Shown: positions 47,144-58,602, counted from the stretch's first letter. The stretch is 64,000 nt of DNA from Lysinibacillus sphaericus (GCF_001629735.1 NZ_CP015224.1:2232001-2296000), one strand, 5' to 3'. The notes: generated by a model from the letters alone, not told the origin. Numbers and translations: made by a program.

Positions 47144-47912
47144 CTTCGTTTGTAGGGCGTATTTGTAATTCAGGGGTTCTTTCCAGTTGCTCGATGAATT
47201 TTCTCGTTTTAAAACGAATTCCGGTTTGTTCCTCATAGATAGTTGTTATAATTTTTTTGATAAAATATTTCGTTTCCTTTTTTAATTCTATTTTCCCAAT
47301 TTGATCGATGGGAACGGTATAAAACATACGGATAAGCTTAAGCTGCGTTGGCGTTAAACGAATAATATAGGGATCATGCTGATAACAGCGATGACATAAA
47401 AAACCTCCTTGTGCAAAGGAAAAAGCAAATTCCCCATCTACAGCACCGCATGCAGCACAGGCATGTAATATAGGTTGGACTCCTGTATAGGGTAGCATCT
47501 TCCATTCTGCAAAGAGTGTGATGGATTCAGGGTCATAGCCATCCTCTATCGCTTGTAGTGCTTGCAGCAGAACATCAAAGGCGAAAGGCTCTGGTTTTCC
47601 TTCTTCTACGACTCGCTCCACAAGTTCCATAATATAGCTAGCATAGGCAGTAGCCATAATATCCTCTCGAATATGGCGCATTGAATTCAAATGCTCCCCT
47701 TGCTGTAATGTGCCCATACCAGTATGGTGTTGTACCATAAACATGCCATATGTAAATGGTTGTGTGACCGAAGCTAATCTACTAGAAGGCTTTTTAGCAC
47801 CTCTCGCCATAGTAGCTACCTTTCCTGCCTCTCGTGTGAGCAACGTAACGATTTTATTGGACTCACCATAAGCGCGTACTTTTAACACAATTCCTTCCCA
47901 TTTATGAAGCAT
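47124..47912 (-). CDS. recO: DNA repair protein RecO
   Basis: 262 residues from ATG 47912, which has AAAGGAGGGGG; the open frame extends to 47960 without a ribosome site. N-terminal OB fold (WEGIVLKVRAYGESNKIV), helical middle, and a C-terminal zinc motif (CAACGAV ... GGFLCHRCY). Loads RecA with RecR. Follows era as in B. subtilis. Confidence 0.95.
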   Translation of the reverse strand: MLHKWEGIVLKVRAYGESNKIVTLLTREAGKVATMARGAKKPSSRLASVTQPFTYGMFMVQHHTGMGTLQQGEHLNSMRHIREDIMATAYASYIMELVERVVEEGKPEPFAFDVLLQALQAIEDGYDPESITLFAEWKMLPYTGVQPILHACAACGAVDGEFAFSFAQGGFLCHRCYQHDPYIIRLTPTQLKLIRMFYTVPIDQIGKIELKKETKYFIKKIITTIYEEQTGIRFKTRKFIEQLERTPELQIRPTNEEMPEEP

Positions 47913-47949
47913 AGTCCCCCTCCTTTCCCGTAAACTGTCCATGAAAATA

Positions 47950-47977
47950 GAGCTCTCCAAAATGTTTTGGACAGCTC
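47950..47977 (-). terminator. Hairpin between era and recO
   Basis: GAGCT-C-TCCAAAA-TG-TTTTGGA-C-AGCTC is a near-perfect palindrome. On the minus strand it is followed by TATTTTC. It may attenuate read-through from era into recO; the U tract is weak. Confidence 0.45.
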
Positions 47978-48103
47978 AAAGTAAAAACTATCAATTTTGT
48001 CTAGGTATAGAGAAATCTCTCACCATTTGGGAGGGTATTCACACCGCCAATGCCATAAGCTTATTTTTTGACGGTGTTTCCCTACCTATGTCAGCAAAGC
48101 CTG

Positions 48104-49421
<1,318 letters not shown>

Positions 49422-49486
49422 CTATCATATTTCTCCCTCACGTTAGTATAATACAGTTCTTTTTTCATATCAGATACTCACTTCGA

Positions 49487-49837
49487 TTACAACCATTTGG
49501 GTAGGAAGATAAGTAATCCGATTATAGCACTGAATAGCGCAAATACAAGCACAGCACCTGCTGCGATATCTTTTGCCTGCTTGGCGAGTGGATGGAAGTT
49601 CGGCGAAGCCAAATCCACAACCCTCTCAATAGCTGTATTGATCATTTCCAATGCAAACATAAGTGCTATTAATAGTAGCACAATATACCATTCCGTTCGA
49701 GACAAACCTGTAAAATAACCAGCCAGTATGACAATGACTGCACTCACAATATGTGATTTAAAATTTTGTTCTGTACTTGCAGTTATAATGCCTTCAAACG
49801 CATAGCCAAATGATCGCAAGTATTTACGCAAATTCAT
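49487..49837 (-). CDS. dgkA: Undecaprenol kinase (DgkA family)
   Basis: 116 residues with three membrane helices and the family motif EMINTAIERVVDLASPNFHPLAKQAKD split across helix 2 and the catalytic loop. In Gram-positives the enzyme phosphorylates undecaprenol. Its ATG follows directly on the ybeY stop (adjacent bases), so the genes are coupled. Confidence 0.92.
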   Translation of the reverse strand: MNLRKYLRSFGYAFEGIITASTEQNFKSHIVSAVIVILAGYFTGLSRTEWYIVLLLIALMFALEMINTAIERVVDLASPNFHPLAKQAKDIAAGAVLVFALFSAIIGLLIFLPKWL

Positions 49838-50311
49838 TTAATCTCGTCCTAAACCAAAAGTTTGTAATATTTCATCTTGTTTTGTAAACATTACTTTTTC
49901 CTCTTCAGGCTCCATATGGTCATAACCGAGTAAATGTAAGAAGCCATGGACCGCTAAAAAACCTAACTCTCTTTCAAAGGAGTGATTGTATTCCTCGGCC
50001 TGCTCTTTTGCACGATCTGTAGAAATAATAATATCGCCTAGTACACGGGGCATTCCTTCAAAAGTTACTGCCATTTCACCTTCACCTAGTTCCTCCAATG
50101 CAAAGGAAATGACATCGGTTGGTTGATCTTTCCCACGATACTCGCGGTTTATATCTTGAATCGTGTCATTTGTGACAAACGTTACAGAAACCTCTGTTTC
50201 TGGTTCAATGCTTTCTACACTCGCTGCATGTTGCAAAAGCTTTTCTACAAGCTCTGTATGCTGTGCTGCAACTTCATTTGTTTCATCAGTAAAATCAATT
50301 GTTAAAATCAT
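49838..50311 (-). CDS. ybeY: Endoribonuclease YbeY / rRNA maturation factor
   Basis: 157 residues. The zinc triad is in [11 protein letters not shown] (H-x3-H-x5-H). Conserved DVISFALEE is also visible. Functions in 16S rRNA 3'-end processing and quality control. Nine bases after pgpH. Confidence 0.95.
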   Translation of the reverse strand: MILTIDFTDETNEVAAQHTELVEKLLQHAASVESIEPETEVSVTFVTNDTIQDINREYRGKDQPTDVISFALEELGEGEMAVTFEGMPRVLGDIIISTDRAKEQAEEYNHSFERELGFLAVHGFLHLLGYDHMEPEEEKVMFTKQDEILQTFGLGRD

Positions 50312-50319
50312 AGATCCTC

Positions 50320-52440
50320 CTACTTATCTGCCTTAGGATACTCAATACGTGAATGGAAAATTCCGTTCAATGTTTCGCAAAGTACTCTCTCTATACATTT
50401 TAACTCTTTTATTGAAATATCGCATTCATCAAACTGGTTATCTTGTACTCGATCGTCAATGATAGCTCTTACTAGCTTATGAATTTTCTCAGAATTTGGC
50501 TCTTTCATTGAACGCACTGCTGCCTCTACACTATCTGCCACACTTATTACGGCCGCTTCCTTTGTTTGCGGTTTAGGACCAGGATATCTGAAAGTAGCTT
50601 CTTCAATGGATTTCCCTTGTTCTTTCGCTTTAAACAAGAAAAACTTTAACAGACTTGTCCCATGATGCTGCAGCGCAATATCAATAATTTCCTGAGGCAT
50701 TTTATAGCGTCTTAACATGTCAGCACCGTCAGTTGTATGGGCAATGATAATTTCTGCACTTGTTTCAGGAGGCAATGAATCGTGCGGATTAATACCTGAC
50801 ATCTGATTTTCAATGAAAAAAGCGGGTCTCTTCGTTTTTCCGATATCATGATAGTAACACCCTACACGTGCTAGTAAACCATCTGCTCCTATTTCTTCGC
50901 AGGCAGCTTCAGCTAAGTTTGCGACCATTACACTATGATGATATGTTCCTGGTGCTTCCATTAGTAATTTTTTTAGTAATGGATGATTCGGATTCGATAG
51001 CTCAATTAAACGTAATGACGATAATAAACTAAATGCTGACTCAAAGAATGGTAAGAGCCCCATTGTCAACGCTCCAGAAAGCAATGCAGATAACATGGCT
51101 GCAACAAAGTAAAACACTAATTCTGGTAAACCATAGGATGATTGTGTCATTAATAAATAAAAGGCGATAAACGCCATATTCACAAGGGAGATAACCGCAA
51201 CTGCCTGTAAAATATGTGAGCGCTTTTCAACACTACGTAAAAAGAATAAACTTGCAAACCCTCCAAAAATGATATAAAGCGTAATTTCCATTTGCATAAC
51301 GGATGAATAGCCTTCTTGAAAAATAACGCCAGCTGAAGCAGCAGTCATGACTGTAACAAGCACTGCGGCTTTATCATCTGCCAGCAGGCGCACAAGCATT
51401 GTAGCCAATGCTGTTGGGAAAAGAAAGGCAATGGTCACATCAAACCCGCCAGAAACTAAACTAATGAATTTCATTAGCACGATGGACAAACTATAAACAA
51501 TCACTGTTACCAACAATGCATTACGTTTTTTCCGTTCGTTAGCCTCCCAGCGCTCGAATAAAATATACATAAACACCATTTGGAGCAGTGTTAAAATTAT
51601 GAGTCCTGCAATCGGTTTTAAGGAAGCTTGATTACTAATCATCCCTAAAAGCTCTAATTGTCGAAATGCCTCTTTATCAATAATCTGGCCTTCCTGCACA
51701 ATAATCTGACCTTGTAAAATTCTTGTAGGCTCAACGCTTTCCTTCGCTTGCTCTCTTCTTATTTTTGTTTGCTCTTCGTTAACGGTTTCATTTTCAATGA
51801 TACTTGTACGACCAATTAAAACAACCGTATTGAATATTTTATCGGGATACCCTCTTTGTCCTCTAATCTTCGTCTCAAAGTCATTTTGAGCGACAAAGAC
51901 ATTTTCAGGTCGAATGGATTTTTGTAAGTATTCCTCTACTGTTTTGGATAATTGGATACTTGTTCTATTTAAATCCTCATCGCTTTGCACTAATAGTCCT
52001 TCTAGCTGTGAATCCGTAAAGATGAGTGGCATTTGATCTTCATCGAGCGATTCAAATTTTTTGCGAAGCTGCCCTACTTGATCGGCAATTGCAATTGGTT
52101 CCTTGCTATTGGCCACATCCTTTTTTACCTCTAGTACATAATCAAATAACGATGTGACAATCGCTGCTCGCTGCTTGGCGACATCCTCCGAAAATTGATA
52201 GACCGGGCCTACTGCATTTGCGGCTTTTTCCCGCTCTTGTTGTGTCTTGTAGGTATCTTCTATTGTTTTAGTAGATCGTACGGTTTCAGGCGCTAGCTGT
52301 AAAGGTTTGAAATCATATGTAACTCCTTTAACATTGCCATACATCAAGCCAAATTGTAGGCATCCTGTTAAAATGAGAATGATGATAATAAAATAGCGAA
52401 AACCGATAAGCTCAGTAAATTTTCGAAGTTGTTTCTCCAT
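50320..52440 (-). CDS. pgpH: Cyclic di-AMP phosphodiesterase PgpH (7TM-HD family)
   Basis: 706 residues: N-terminal helix, extracellular 7TMR-HDED domain (about 50-285), seven membrane helices (about 290-475) and a cytoplasmic HD domain with [31 protein letters not shown] and IALQHHGTS. Hydrolyses c-di-AMP, so it should tune the c-di-AMP riboswitch and Ktr system at 58.6-60.9 kb. Equivalent to B. subtilis yqfF. ATG with GGAGG. Confidence 0.94.
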   Translation of the reverse strand: MEKQLRKFTELIGFRYFIIIILILTGCLQFGLMYGNVKGVTYDFKPLQLAPETVRSTKTIEDTYKTQQEREKAANAVGPVYQFSEDVAKQRAAIVTSLFDYVLEVKKDVANSKEPIAIADQVGQLRKKFESLDEDQMPLIFTDSQLEGLLVQSDEDLNRTSIQLSKTVEEYLQKSIRPENVFVAQNDFETKIRGQRGYPDKIFNTVVLIGRTSIIENETVNEEQTKIRREQAKESVEPTRILQGQIIVQEGQIIDKEAFRQLELLGMISNQASLKPIAGLIILTLLQMVFMYILFERWEANERKKRNALLVTVIVYSLSIVLMKFISLVSGGFDVTIAFLFPTALATMLVRLLADDKAAVLVTVMTAASAGVIFQEGYSSVMQMEITLYIIFGGFASLFFLRSVEKRSHILQAVAVISLVNMAFIAFYLLMTQSSYGLPELVFYFVAAMLSALLSGALTMGLLPFFESAFSLLSSLRLIELSNPNHPLLKKLLMEAPGTYHHSVMVANLAEAACEEIGADGLLARVGCYYHDIGKTKRPAFFIENQMSGINPHDSLPPETSAEIIIAHTTDGADMLRRYKMPQEIIDIALQHHGTSLLKFFLFKAKEQGKSIEEATFRYPGPKPQTKEAAVISVADSVEAAVRSMKEPNSEKIHKLVRAIIDDRVQDNQFDECDISIKELKCIERVLCETLNGIFHSRIEYPKADK

Positions 52441-52511
52441 CTGGCACCTCCTCTATCTACCTACTATCATACCAATTCAACATACATTTTTCTCGAAAAA
52501 TGTATAAGAAA

Positions 52512-52546
52512 GCAAAAAACAGCTATACAAATTCGTATAGCTGTCA
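52512..52546. terminator. Terminator between phoH and pgpH
   Basis: ACAGCTATAC (52519-52528) and GTATAGCTGT (52535-52544) pair perfectly; TTTTTTG follows on the minus strand, and a T run follows on the plus strand. Confidence 0.8.
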
Positions 52547-52589
52547 CATTTTTTTCCATATTTTGATCATTTTCTTAAATCACAGTCAT

Positions 52590-52670
52590 GGGGCAGACTT
52601 TTTTTAAACACGGTGCCCCTGTCGCTTCGCTTTCGGGGCAGACTTTAGAATGGCTTTGCCATTCTAAAGT
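52590..52670. repeat. Cluster of competing inverted repeats and a 12-base direct repeat after phoH
   Basis: GGGGCA (52590-52595), TGCCCC (52614-52619) and GGGGCA (52635-52640) allow the middle copy to pair with either neighbour. The 12-mer GGGGCAGACTTT occurs at both 52590 and 52635. A perfect palindrome with 13-base arms (ACTTTAGAATGGC/GCCATTCTAAAGT, 52642-52670) contains the phoH stop codon. Confidence 0.75.
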
Positions 52671-53620
52671 TGCTGTTCTTCGTAGGCTTGGATGATTTTG
52701 GCTACTATTGGGTGGCGGACGACATCACCTTGTTCTAACACTTGGAAATGAATCGATTTTACATATTTTAATGTGCGTTCTGCCACGATTAAGCCAGACT
52801 CCGTATTTTTAGGCAAATCGATTTGTGTTTTATCACCTGTGATGACCATTTTCGAACCAAAGCCTAGTCGTGTTAAGAACATTTTCATTTGTTGATGAGT
52901 TGTATTTTGTGCTTCATCTAATATAACAAAAGCATCATCTAGTGTACGGCCACGCATGTAAGCCAATGGTGCAATTTCAATGGTCCCGCGCTCAATTAAT
53001 CGTTGCGTCTGTTCAGCCCCGTAGATATCATTTAAGGCATCATAGAGAGGTCTTAAATAAGGATCTACCTTTTCCTTTAAATCACCTGGCAGGAACCCTA
53101 GAGACTCTCCTGCTTCAACAGCAGGACGAGTTAAAATAATACGCTTGACATGCCCATTTTTAAGTGCCTGCGTTGCCATGACTACCGCTAAATACGTTTT
53201 CCCAGTACCGGCTGGACCAATACCAAAAACAACGTCTTTATGACGGATTGCTTGTATGTATTCTCGTTGACCAATTGTTTTTGCACGAATGGGTTTACCT
53301 TTGGTCGTGCGTGCTATTTCTTCATCATAAAGCTCTGCGAAATATTCAATGGTACCTTTTTGAGTCATTTCAATAGCTGTCGTTACATCACGTTGATCAA
53401 TATTAATTCCTTTGCGAATGACCTTCAATAATGCATGCAGCAGAAATGTTGCCTGTTCCTTAGCACTTTCTTCACCCGCAAGTTGAATTTGTTCACCACG
53501 GGTAATGATATGAACATTAAGTGCTTCCTCAACTAGCTTCATATTTGCATCGGAAATTCCGAGTAGCATAACCGCTTCGTTTGGATTATCCACTTGTAAT
53601 ACAGTTAACTGTTCTGACAT
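52664..53620 (-). CDS. phoH: PhoH-family ATPase
   Basis: 318 residues from ATG 53620, chosen because AAGGAG is seven bases upstream (the ATG at 53626 is too close to it). Walker A GIGPAGTGKT, Walker B FVILDEAQN, plus an N-terminal KH-like segment. P-loop protein linked to RNA metabolism. In B. subtilis it is within the yqfC-yqfD-phoH-yqfF order seen here. The ribosome site lies in the last codons of yqfD. Confidence 0.93.
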   Translation of the reverse strand: MSEQLTVLQVDNPNEAVMLLGISDANMKLVEEALNVHIITRGEQIQLAGEESAKEQATFLLHALLKVIRKGINIDQRDVTTAIEMTQKGTIEYFAELYDEEIARTTKGKPIRAKTIGQREYIQAIRHKDVVFGIGPAGTGKTYLAVVMATQALKNGHVKRIILTRPAVEAGESLGFLPGDLKEKVDPYLRPLYDALNDIYGAEQTQRLIERGTIEIAPLAYMRGRTLDDAFVILDEAQNTTHQQMKMFLTRLGFGSKMVITGDKTQIDLPKNTESGLIVAERTLKYVKSIHFQVLEQGDVVRHPIVAKIIQAYEEQQL

Positions 53621-53622
53621 AA

Positions 53623-54735
53623 TCATTCTCCTTGTAGGCCATGTATTGGACTTGCAATGTTTTCATTGACTAAAAATAGAACTTTCCCTTCAACTGTACC
53701 ATTACCCCACTTTGCCTGTAAAAGGTTTTCTTTTTTGATGATTGATTTGGCAGGTAACGAACGTATTACTTTTTCATGAAGAAGCGGGATAAGTAAAGAC
53801 TCGATTTTCGATTCATCAAGCTCCACCTGCATCGTTTTCGTTTGCTGCTCCTCTACAATTGAAACATAAGGGTCTAGCCAATTCGGTAAATCCTTTTTTT
53901 GCACATAATCAACCTTTTCTTGATGAATACCTTTCACCAAAACGCGCCATTGCTTTTGTTGCAATGTTTCCATTGTAATTTTTGTAGGAATTTTAAAGGT
54001 ACATTCAAGCCAATAATCTGCAAAAACCTCGCCCTTTGCGCCGACAAAAACATAATCCGCTCCACTTTCAATCACGCCACTAACAAGAACATCCCCCTCA
54101 TAGGCTGTATCATTCACTGAAATTTTCCGCTCGCCATTTTGGATATCAAAGTGAGTAATAATACCACTTTTGGTTGCTACTAATTGCGACGCTAATTTTT
54201 CATTTGCCTGCTTCGTTTGTTTAGGAGATTCCTGTGGCCTTAGTACAACTCGCCCTCCATTTTTTTCAATATGCACCCACGAGAGCTCTCGATGCTGTTC
54301 TAACAGCTTTTGGCGAATAACCGTATTAGACGGTAAATTTTTTTTAGAAAGCGGTGTTTCTATTTGAAAGGTATCATGAAACGTTTTACCTAGGCGCTGC
54401 TCCAGTTCTGGTGTTGCTGCTTCAATGTCTACCTTCCAAATCACCTGCGCACCAAGTATTGGAATGGCAATCATTAAAGCCAGACCAAGCAAAGTCCAAA
54501 CCTGAGCTCGAAAAACTTGCTGCTCATCGGCGTAAAATACAGCCATTTTCAAGCGAAAGCCTCTTCGTATACGACGAATTTTAGGTAAATGATGCATCGT
54601 TGTTTCAAACGAAACCTCTTGTTCTCTAAAGACGACACGCTTTAAAGGAACATGTTGTGCGTGCAATGCTTGAATAAAAGGATGAACATTTTCATGGCGC
54701 TTTATACGTATAATGATTGGCCGATTATTCCACAT
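53623..54735 (-). CDS. yqfD: Sporulation protein YqfD (stage IV-like)
   Basis: 370 residues: soluble N-terminus (about 1-85), one membrane helix (LLGLALMIAIPILGAQVIW), then an extracytoplasmic region with YqfD-family beta-strand-rich repeats. The spore-former family is required for sporulation and is SigE-controlled in B. subtilis. Two bases downstream of yqfC, so in the same transcript. Confidence 0.9.
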   Translation of the reverse strand: MWNNRPIIIRIKRHENVHPFIQALHAQHVPLKRVVFREQEVSFETTMHHLPKIRRIRRGFRLKMAVFYADEQQVFRAQVWTLLGLALMIAIPILGAQVIWKVDIEAATPELEQRLGKTFHDTFQIETPLSKKNLPSNTVIRQKLLEQHRELSWVHIEKNGGRVVLRPQESPKQTKQANEKLASQLVATKSGIITHFDIQNGERKISVNDTAYEGDVLVSGVIESGADYVFVGAKGEVFADYWLECTFKIPTKITMETLQQKQWRVLVKGIHQEKVDYVQKKDLPNWLDPYVSIVEEQQTKTMQVELDESKIESLLIPLLHEKVIRSLPAKSIIKKENLLQAKWGNGTVEGKVLFLVNENIASPIHGLQGE

Positions 54736-54736
54736 T

Positions 54737-54985
54737 TTAACTCACACCCATATTCTTTGTCATTTTCATATGAATCTCTTGTAAGTTTTCAACAGAGAGA
54801 TGAAGCATTTCTTCTTTTAGTGCATGAATTTTCACCAAATCAGCCGTAACAGTAATATGATAATCTGCATAAGCAAACGAACAGGTCGTTGCATCTGCAT
54901 GAATAAAACGGTAAGGTCCAATAATTTTTAATGATTCATATTCTGACAATTCAAGTAGTGGCGTTAATTGAAATAATTTTTTCAT
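54737..54985 (-). CDS. yqfC: Sporulation protein YqfC
   Basis: 82 residues, a small YabP/YqfC-family protein (PLLELSEYESLKIIGPYRFIHAD core). Partner of YqfD in a sporulation operon. The ribosome site AAGGAGG lies in the 3' arm of the hairpin at 54986-55036 and is followed by CAT and seven T before the ATG. Confidence 0.9.
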   Translation of the reverse strand: MKKLFQLTPLLELSEYESLKIIGPYRFIHADATTCSFAYADYHITVTADLVKIHALKEEMLHLSVENLQEIHMKMTKNMGVS

Positions 54986-55036
54986 AAAAAAATGCCTCCT
55001 TCTTCGGCAATATATGCATCGAAAAAGGAGGACATG
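54986..55036 (-). terminator. Terminator-like hairpin containing the yqfC ribosome site
   Basis: On the minus strand ATGTCCTCCTT pairs with AAGGAGGCAT (one bulged T), extended by TTCG/CGAA inside, and is followed by seven T that run into the yqfC ATG. It has the layout of a terminator for yqfB, and its 3' arm is also the yqfC Shine-Dalgarno. Confidence 0.65.
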
Positions 55037-55040
55037 CTAG

Positions 55041-55520
55041 TTATTTTCTTTTTGCTTTTGGAGGGCCTAATATTTCAGCCATTACCACAGCCTGCATGAG
55101 AGCATTTTTAGATTGCGGGACTTGAAAAGGAGAATGTGTCCCAGTTACTTTCACTTCTTCTTTCCCAGCTGCTAATCGTCCTTTTTGCTCTCGGATAAAC
55201 GAGCGCTTTGGCACATCCGCTGGAATGACAGGTGGCGCAACATAGCTTGGGACTTCCTTCGTCACTTGTTCCTCAACCAATTTCTTAGTCTCTTGAACCT
55301 TTTCATTTTCCGGAATCCAATCCCCTATAAATTCTCGAGCAAAATCTTCAAAACTTTGTGGTTTTTGATGATGCTGTGGAGTTTCTTCAAGCACAGGTGA
55401 CTCTACACGTGTGTCCTTATTATTAAAAGGAGGCATTGATTTTTGTGGTTTTTTATTTTTTGATTTTCCGAAAATAGAGCTGACTATGGCAATTATTGCA
55501 AAAATAATTAATTGTTCCAT
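55041..55520 (-). CDS. yqfB: YqfB-like hypothetical protein
   Basis: 159 residues: one N-terminal hydrophobic helix (LIIFAIIAIVSSIFG), a low-complexity linker rich in Pro, Glu and Gln, and a C-terminal segment (ALMQAVVMAEILGPPKAKRK). Located between floA and yqfC, the place of B. subtilis yqfB. Family assignment is by position; function unknown. Confidence 0.7.
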   Translation of the reverse strand: MEQLIIFAIIAIVSSIFGKSKNKKPQKSMPPFNNKDTRVESPVLEETPQHHQKPQSFEDFAREFIGDWIPENEKVQETKKLVEEQVTKEVPSYVAPPVIPADVPKRSFIREQKGRLAAGKEEVKVTGTHSPFQVPQSKNALMQAVVMAEILGPPKAKRK

Positions 55521-55545
55521 ATGTTAGTTCTGCTCCTTTCCGTTT

Positions 55546-56550
55546 TTAAACATTTGGTTCGTTTGTTTCTGGTTTATCGTTACTTACTTTTGAAATGGAA
55601 TCACGCATAGCCGTATCAGCTTGAATATTACGATAGTTCATATAATCCATTATGCCAAGATTACCTGAGCGTAATGCTTCTGCCATCGCTTGAGGTACTT
55701 CTGCTTCTGCTTCTACTACTTTCGCTTTCATCTCTTGGACGCGGGCAATCATCTCTTGCTCATTAGCTACAGCCATTGCACGACGTTCCTCAGCCTTTGC
55801 TTGAGCAATGTTTTTATCTGCTTGCGCTTGTTCAATTTGTAATTCTGCCCCAATGTTTTTACCGATATCTACATCAGCAATATCAATGGATAAGATTTCA
55901 AAGGCTGTTCCAGAATCCAAACCTTTTGATAAAACGGTTTGTGAAATCATATCCGGATTTTCTAATACTTCCGTATGGCTAGTTGCTGAACCAATTGTAG
56001 AAACAATCCCTTCCCCTACACGGGCAATAACAGTTTCTTCACCAGCACCACCAACTAAACGCTCAATGTTGGCACGTACGGTAATACGCGCTTTAGCCTT
56101 TACCTCAATCCCGTTCATTGCTACACCTGAAATAAATGGTGTTTCAATCACTTTTGGGTTTACAGACATTTGAACTGCTTCAAGTACATCTCGCCCAGCT
56201 AAATCAATTGCAGCACAGCGCTCAAAGGATAATTCAATATTCGCACGGTGTGCAGCAATTAATGCATTGACAACTCGGTCTACATTACCACCAGCTAAAT
56301 AGTGGCTTTCAAGCTGGTTTATCGTTACAGGTAAACCTGCTTTATGTGCTTTAATCAACGGATTTACAATTCGAGACGGAATTACACGACGTAAGCGCAT
56401 CCCAATTAATGTGAAAATACTAACACGGACGCCTGCAGCCAGTGCAGAAATCCATAGTGCTACTGGTACAAAGGTAAAGAATACCGCTAGTACAATAAAT
56501 AAAATAACCAGTCCAGCTATAGGACCAATTAATGCTAAATCAAAACCCAT
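55546..56550 (-). CDS. floA: Flotillin-like protein FloA
   Basis: 334 residues: N-terminal membrane hairpin (about 8-50), SPFH/band-7 domain ([19 protein letters not shown]) and an Ala/Glu-rich coiled tail ([16 protein letters not shown]). Organises membrane microdomains. The gene follows nfeD by three bases, the usual flotillin-NfeD pair. Confidence 0.95.
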   Translation of the reverse strand: MGFDLALIGPIAGLVILFIVLAVFFTFVPVALWISALAAGVRVSIFTLIGMRLRRVIPSRIVNPLIKAHKAGLPVTINQLESHYLAGGNVDRVVNALIAAHRANIELSFERCAAIDLAGRDVLEAVQMSVNPKVIETPFISGVAMNGIEVKAKARITVRANIERLVGGAGEETVIARVGEGIVSTIGSATSHTEVLENPDMISQTVLSKGLDSGTAFEILSIDIADVDIGKNIGAELQIEQAQADKNIAQAKAEERRAMAVANEQEMIARVQEMKAKVVEAEAEVPQAMAEALRSGNLGIMDYMNYRNIQADTAMRDSISKVSNDKPETNEPNV

Positions 56551-56553
56551 TTC

Positions 56554-57882
56554 CTATTCCTCCATCTCTTTTTTTGTTTGTCTCACGACAATACGTGAGC
56601 CTTCAACTTTAATAATTTCTACATGTTTATTTGCATCGACATAGCCACCCTCTGATACAACATCAATGCGTTCACTGTCAAGAACCATTGTACCCGCTGG
56701 ACGTAAAGGAGTAAGTGTAGTCCCTACTTTTCCTAACAATTCTGTGCGATTGACGTTGGAGACATAGCCCTCTTCTGTCGTAGTTGCATCCATTAACACC
56801 AGCCTGTTTAAGACATGCAGTTTTTTCCCGAAAAATTTCATCAGAATCACCATTCCTATAATCGCTATTACAAGCGCAATGAGAATTGCTATTATCATTT
56901 GCATAATATTTGCACCTGCCAGTAATAAACTTAGTATTATGAGCACACCACCTAAAATACCGACAATTCCACCAGGAACAAAAAACTCTGCCACTACAAG
57001 TGCTAAACCAATAATCAATAACAATAAGGATTCATAGCCAGCAAAGCCCGCAACCATATGTCCAAAGAAAAATAAACCAAGCGCTGATAATCCCATTATA
57101 CCCGGAACGCCAAATCCTGGCGAATAGAGCTCCATGACAAGACCTAGACTTGCAATGGATAATAAAATTGGAACAATAATTGGATTTGTAATAAACCGAG
57201 CTAATTTCTCAGAGAATGTTGGTTCGATTGAAACGACATCACGATCTTGTAAGTCTTTTTTCTCTAAAAGTTCCTGAAAATTTTTCACGGTACCCTCTGA
57301 GTATTTGACCTTTAATGCCTCCGATGCTGAAAGCGTTAATAAATTTTTTCCCTCCGCACGATACTCTGGCAATTCATAATTGGAATCAGCCATTGCTAAA
57401 GCATACTTTGGATCTCGACCAGATGTCTCTGCTGCTGCTGACATTTGAGCAAGCCACGCACTATTTGCTTTCAAATCAGCTGTATTACCCGCTGAATCGA
57501 TAACCGCTGCAGCACCGATTGTTCCATTGGGCACCATGTAGATTTCATCCGCATGTAAGGCTAAAAAAGCTCCTGCTGAATGGGCATCCTTATTAATAAA
57601 AGCAATTGTCCATATATCCGTTGCATCCATAAGCATGGCGATATCACTTGCTGCATTTACAAATCCGCCAGGCGTATGTATATCTAAGATAATCGCTTTC
57701 GCATTGTTTTCTTTAGCCTCATTAAAAGCTCGTTCTAAAAATGCGTGAAGCCCTCGCTCTACTTCATTATGAATAGGAACGTGGTAGACCTTACTGCTTG
57801 CAAACGCCGAAGTTAATGGAAACGCTAACAAAAAAGTCATCCATATTACTAGTAAATAGCTAAGGATTCTCCGTTTTCGCAC
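56554..57882 (-). CDS. yqeZ: NfeD-like membrane serine protease (long form, YqeZ)
   Basis: 442 residues: signal peptide, ClpP-like domain (LDIHTPGGFVNAASDI and DAHSAGAFLALHADEIYM, whose Ser is the probable nucleophile), four or more membrane helices (about 230-350) and a C-terminal OB-fold NfeD domain. Works with flotillins in the family. Start ATG after GAAGGGAGG. Confidence 0.92.
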   Translation of the reverse strand: MRKRRILSYLLVIWMTFLLAFPLTSAFASSKVYHVPIHNEVERGLHAFLERAFNEAKENNAKAIILDIHTPGGFVNAASDIAMLMDATDIWTIAFINKDAHSAGAFLALHADEIYMVPNGTIGAAAVIDSAGNTADLKANSAWLAQMSAAAETSGRDPKYALAMADSNYELPEYRAEGKNLLTLSASEALKVKYSEGTVKNFQELLEKKDLQDRDVVSIEPTFSEKLARFITNPIIVPILLSIASLGLVMELYSPGFGVPGIMGLSALGLFFFGHMVAGFAGYESLLLLIIGLALVVAEFFVPGGIVGILGGVLIILSLLLAGANIMQMIIAILIALVIAIIGMVILMKFFGKKLHVLNRLVLMDATTTEEGYVSNVNRTELLGKVGTTLTPLRPAGTMVLDSERIDVVSEGGYVDANKHVEIIKVEGSRIVVRQTKKEMEE

Positions 57883-58007
57883 CTTTTTCCCTCCCTTCTA
57901 ACATGCTTCTCCTCTGTATATACGGTCAAACATGTAAAAAGTTTCACATATCTGAAAAATTATTTCGACTATTTGTACATGTTGCTTACAACTTAGTATT
58001 ACACAAA

Positions 58008-58047
58008 AAAGCCGAATGAATCTAGTTGATATCCATCCGGCTTTTTC
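58008..58047. terminator. Second terminator downstream of rpsU
   Basis: AAAAAGCCG pairs with CGGCTTTTT; ATGAAT/ATCCAT extends the stem imperfectly. Confidence 0.7.
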
Positions 58048-58072
58048 ATATGTACGTAAATCGAGCAATGTA

Positions 58073-58114
58073 AAATACCTGAAATTAATTACATCTGTAA
58101 TTAATTCCAGGTAT
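58073..58114 (-). terminator. Terminator of rpsU
   Basis: ATACCTGGAATTAATTAC and GTAATTAATTTCAGGTAT form an 18-base stem with one mismatch; TTTTA follows on the minus strand. Confidence 0.8.
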
Positions 58115-58183
58115 ATCTTTGTCTGCTCAGTGAATCATACGATTGCGTGTTATGAACGTAGGGATTTTTAATGGGAAATTAAA

Positions 58184-58357
58184 TTACCACTTACGTTTAC
58201 GTGCAGCTTCTGATTTCTTTTTACGTTTTACGCTAGGTTTTTCGTAGAACTCGCGCTTTCTAACTTCTTGAATTGTACCACTTTTTGATACAGTACGTTT
58301 GAAGCGGCGAAGAGCATCTTCAAGCGATTCGTTTTTGCGAACGACAGTTTTTGACAT
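58184..58357 (-). CDS. rpsU: 30S ribosomal protein S21
   Basis: 57 residues, very basic C-terminus. [20 protein letters not shown] is the S21 signature. ATG 58357 follows GGAGGGAGGG; the frame upstream to 58381 includes that site. In B. subtilis it is followed by yqeY; here yqeY is missing and two terminators separate rpsU from yqeZ. Confidence 0.97.
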   Translation of the reverse strand: MSKTVVRKNESLEDALRRFKRTVSKSGTIQEVRKREFYEKPSVKRKKKSEAARKRKW

Positions 58358-58572
58358 CTCTCTTTCCCTCCCTCCGAACACACGTCAATACACAATTTAG
58401 GCAAATCACCTTCTGTTGTGTACTAAAAAATTATATCGTATTGTCTAATAATGGTCAATAGAAAGTGTGCGAAAATATCAAGTGAATTTTTGGTTTTATT
58501 TCTAATTGGAATTCGAAGAGCAAATTTGGCTCCCAATAAAAAAATAATTGTATTTTTCTATTCATATAGGGG

Positions 58573-58602
58573 TTTACAAAAAATAGAATATGGGCGTAGA
58601 AT
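58573..58602 (+). promoter_or_regulatory. Promoter of the c-di-AMP riboswitch-ktr transcript
   Basis: TTTACA at 58573-58578, 18-base spacer, TAGAAT at 58597-58602, just upstream of the riboswitch. Confidence 0.55.
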
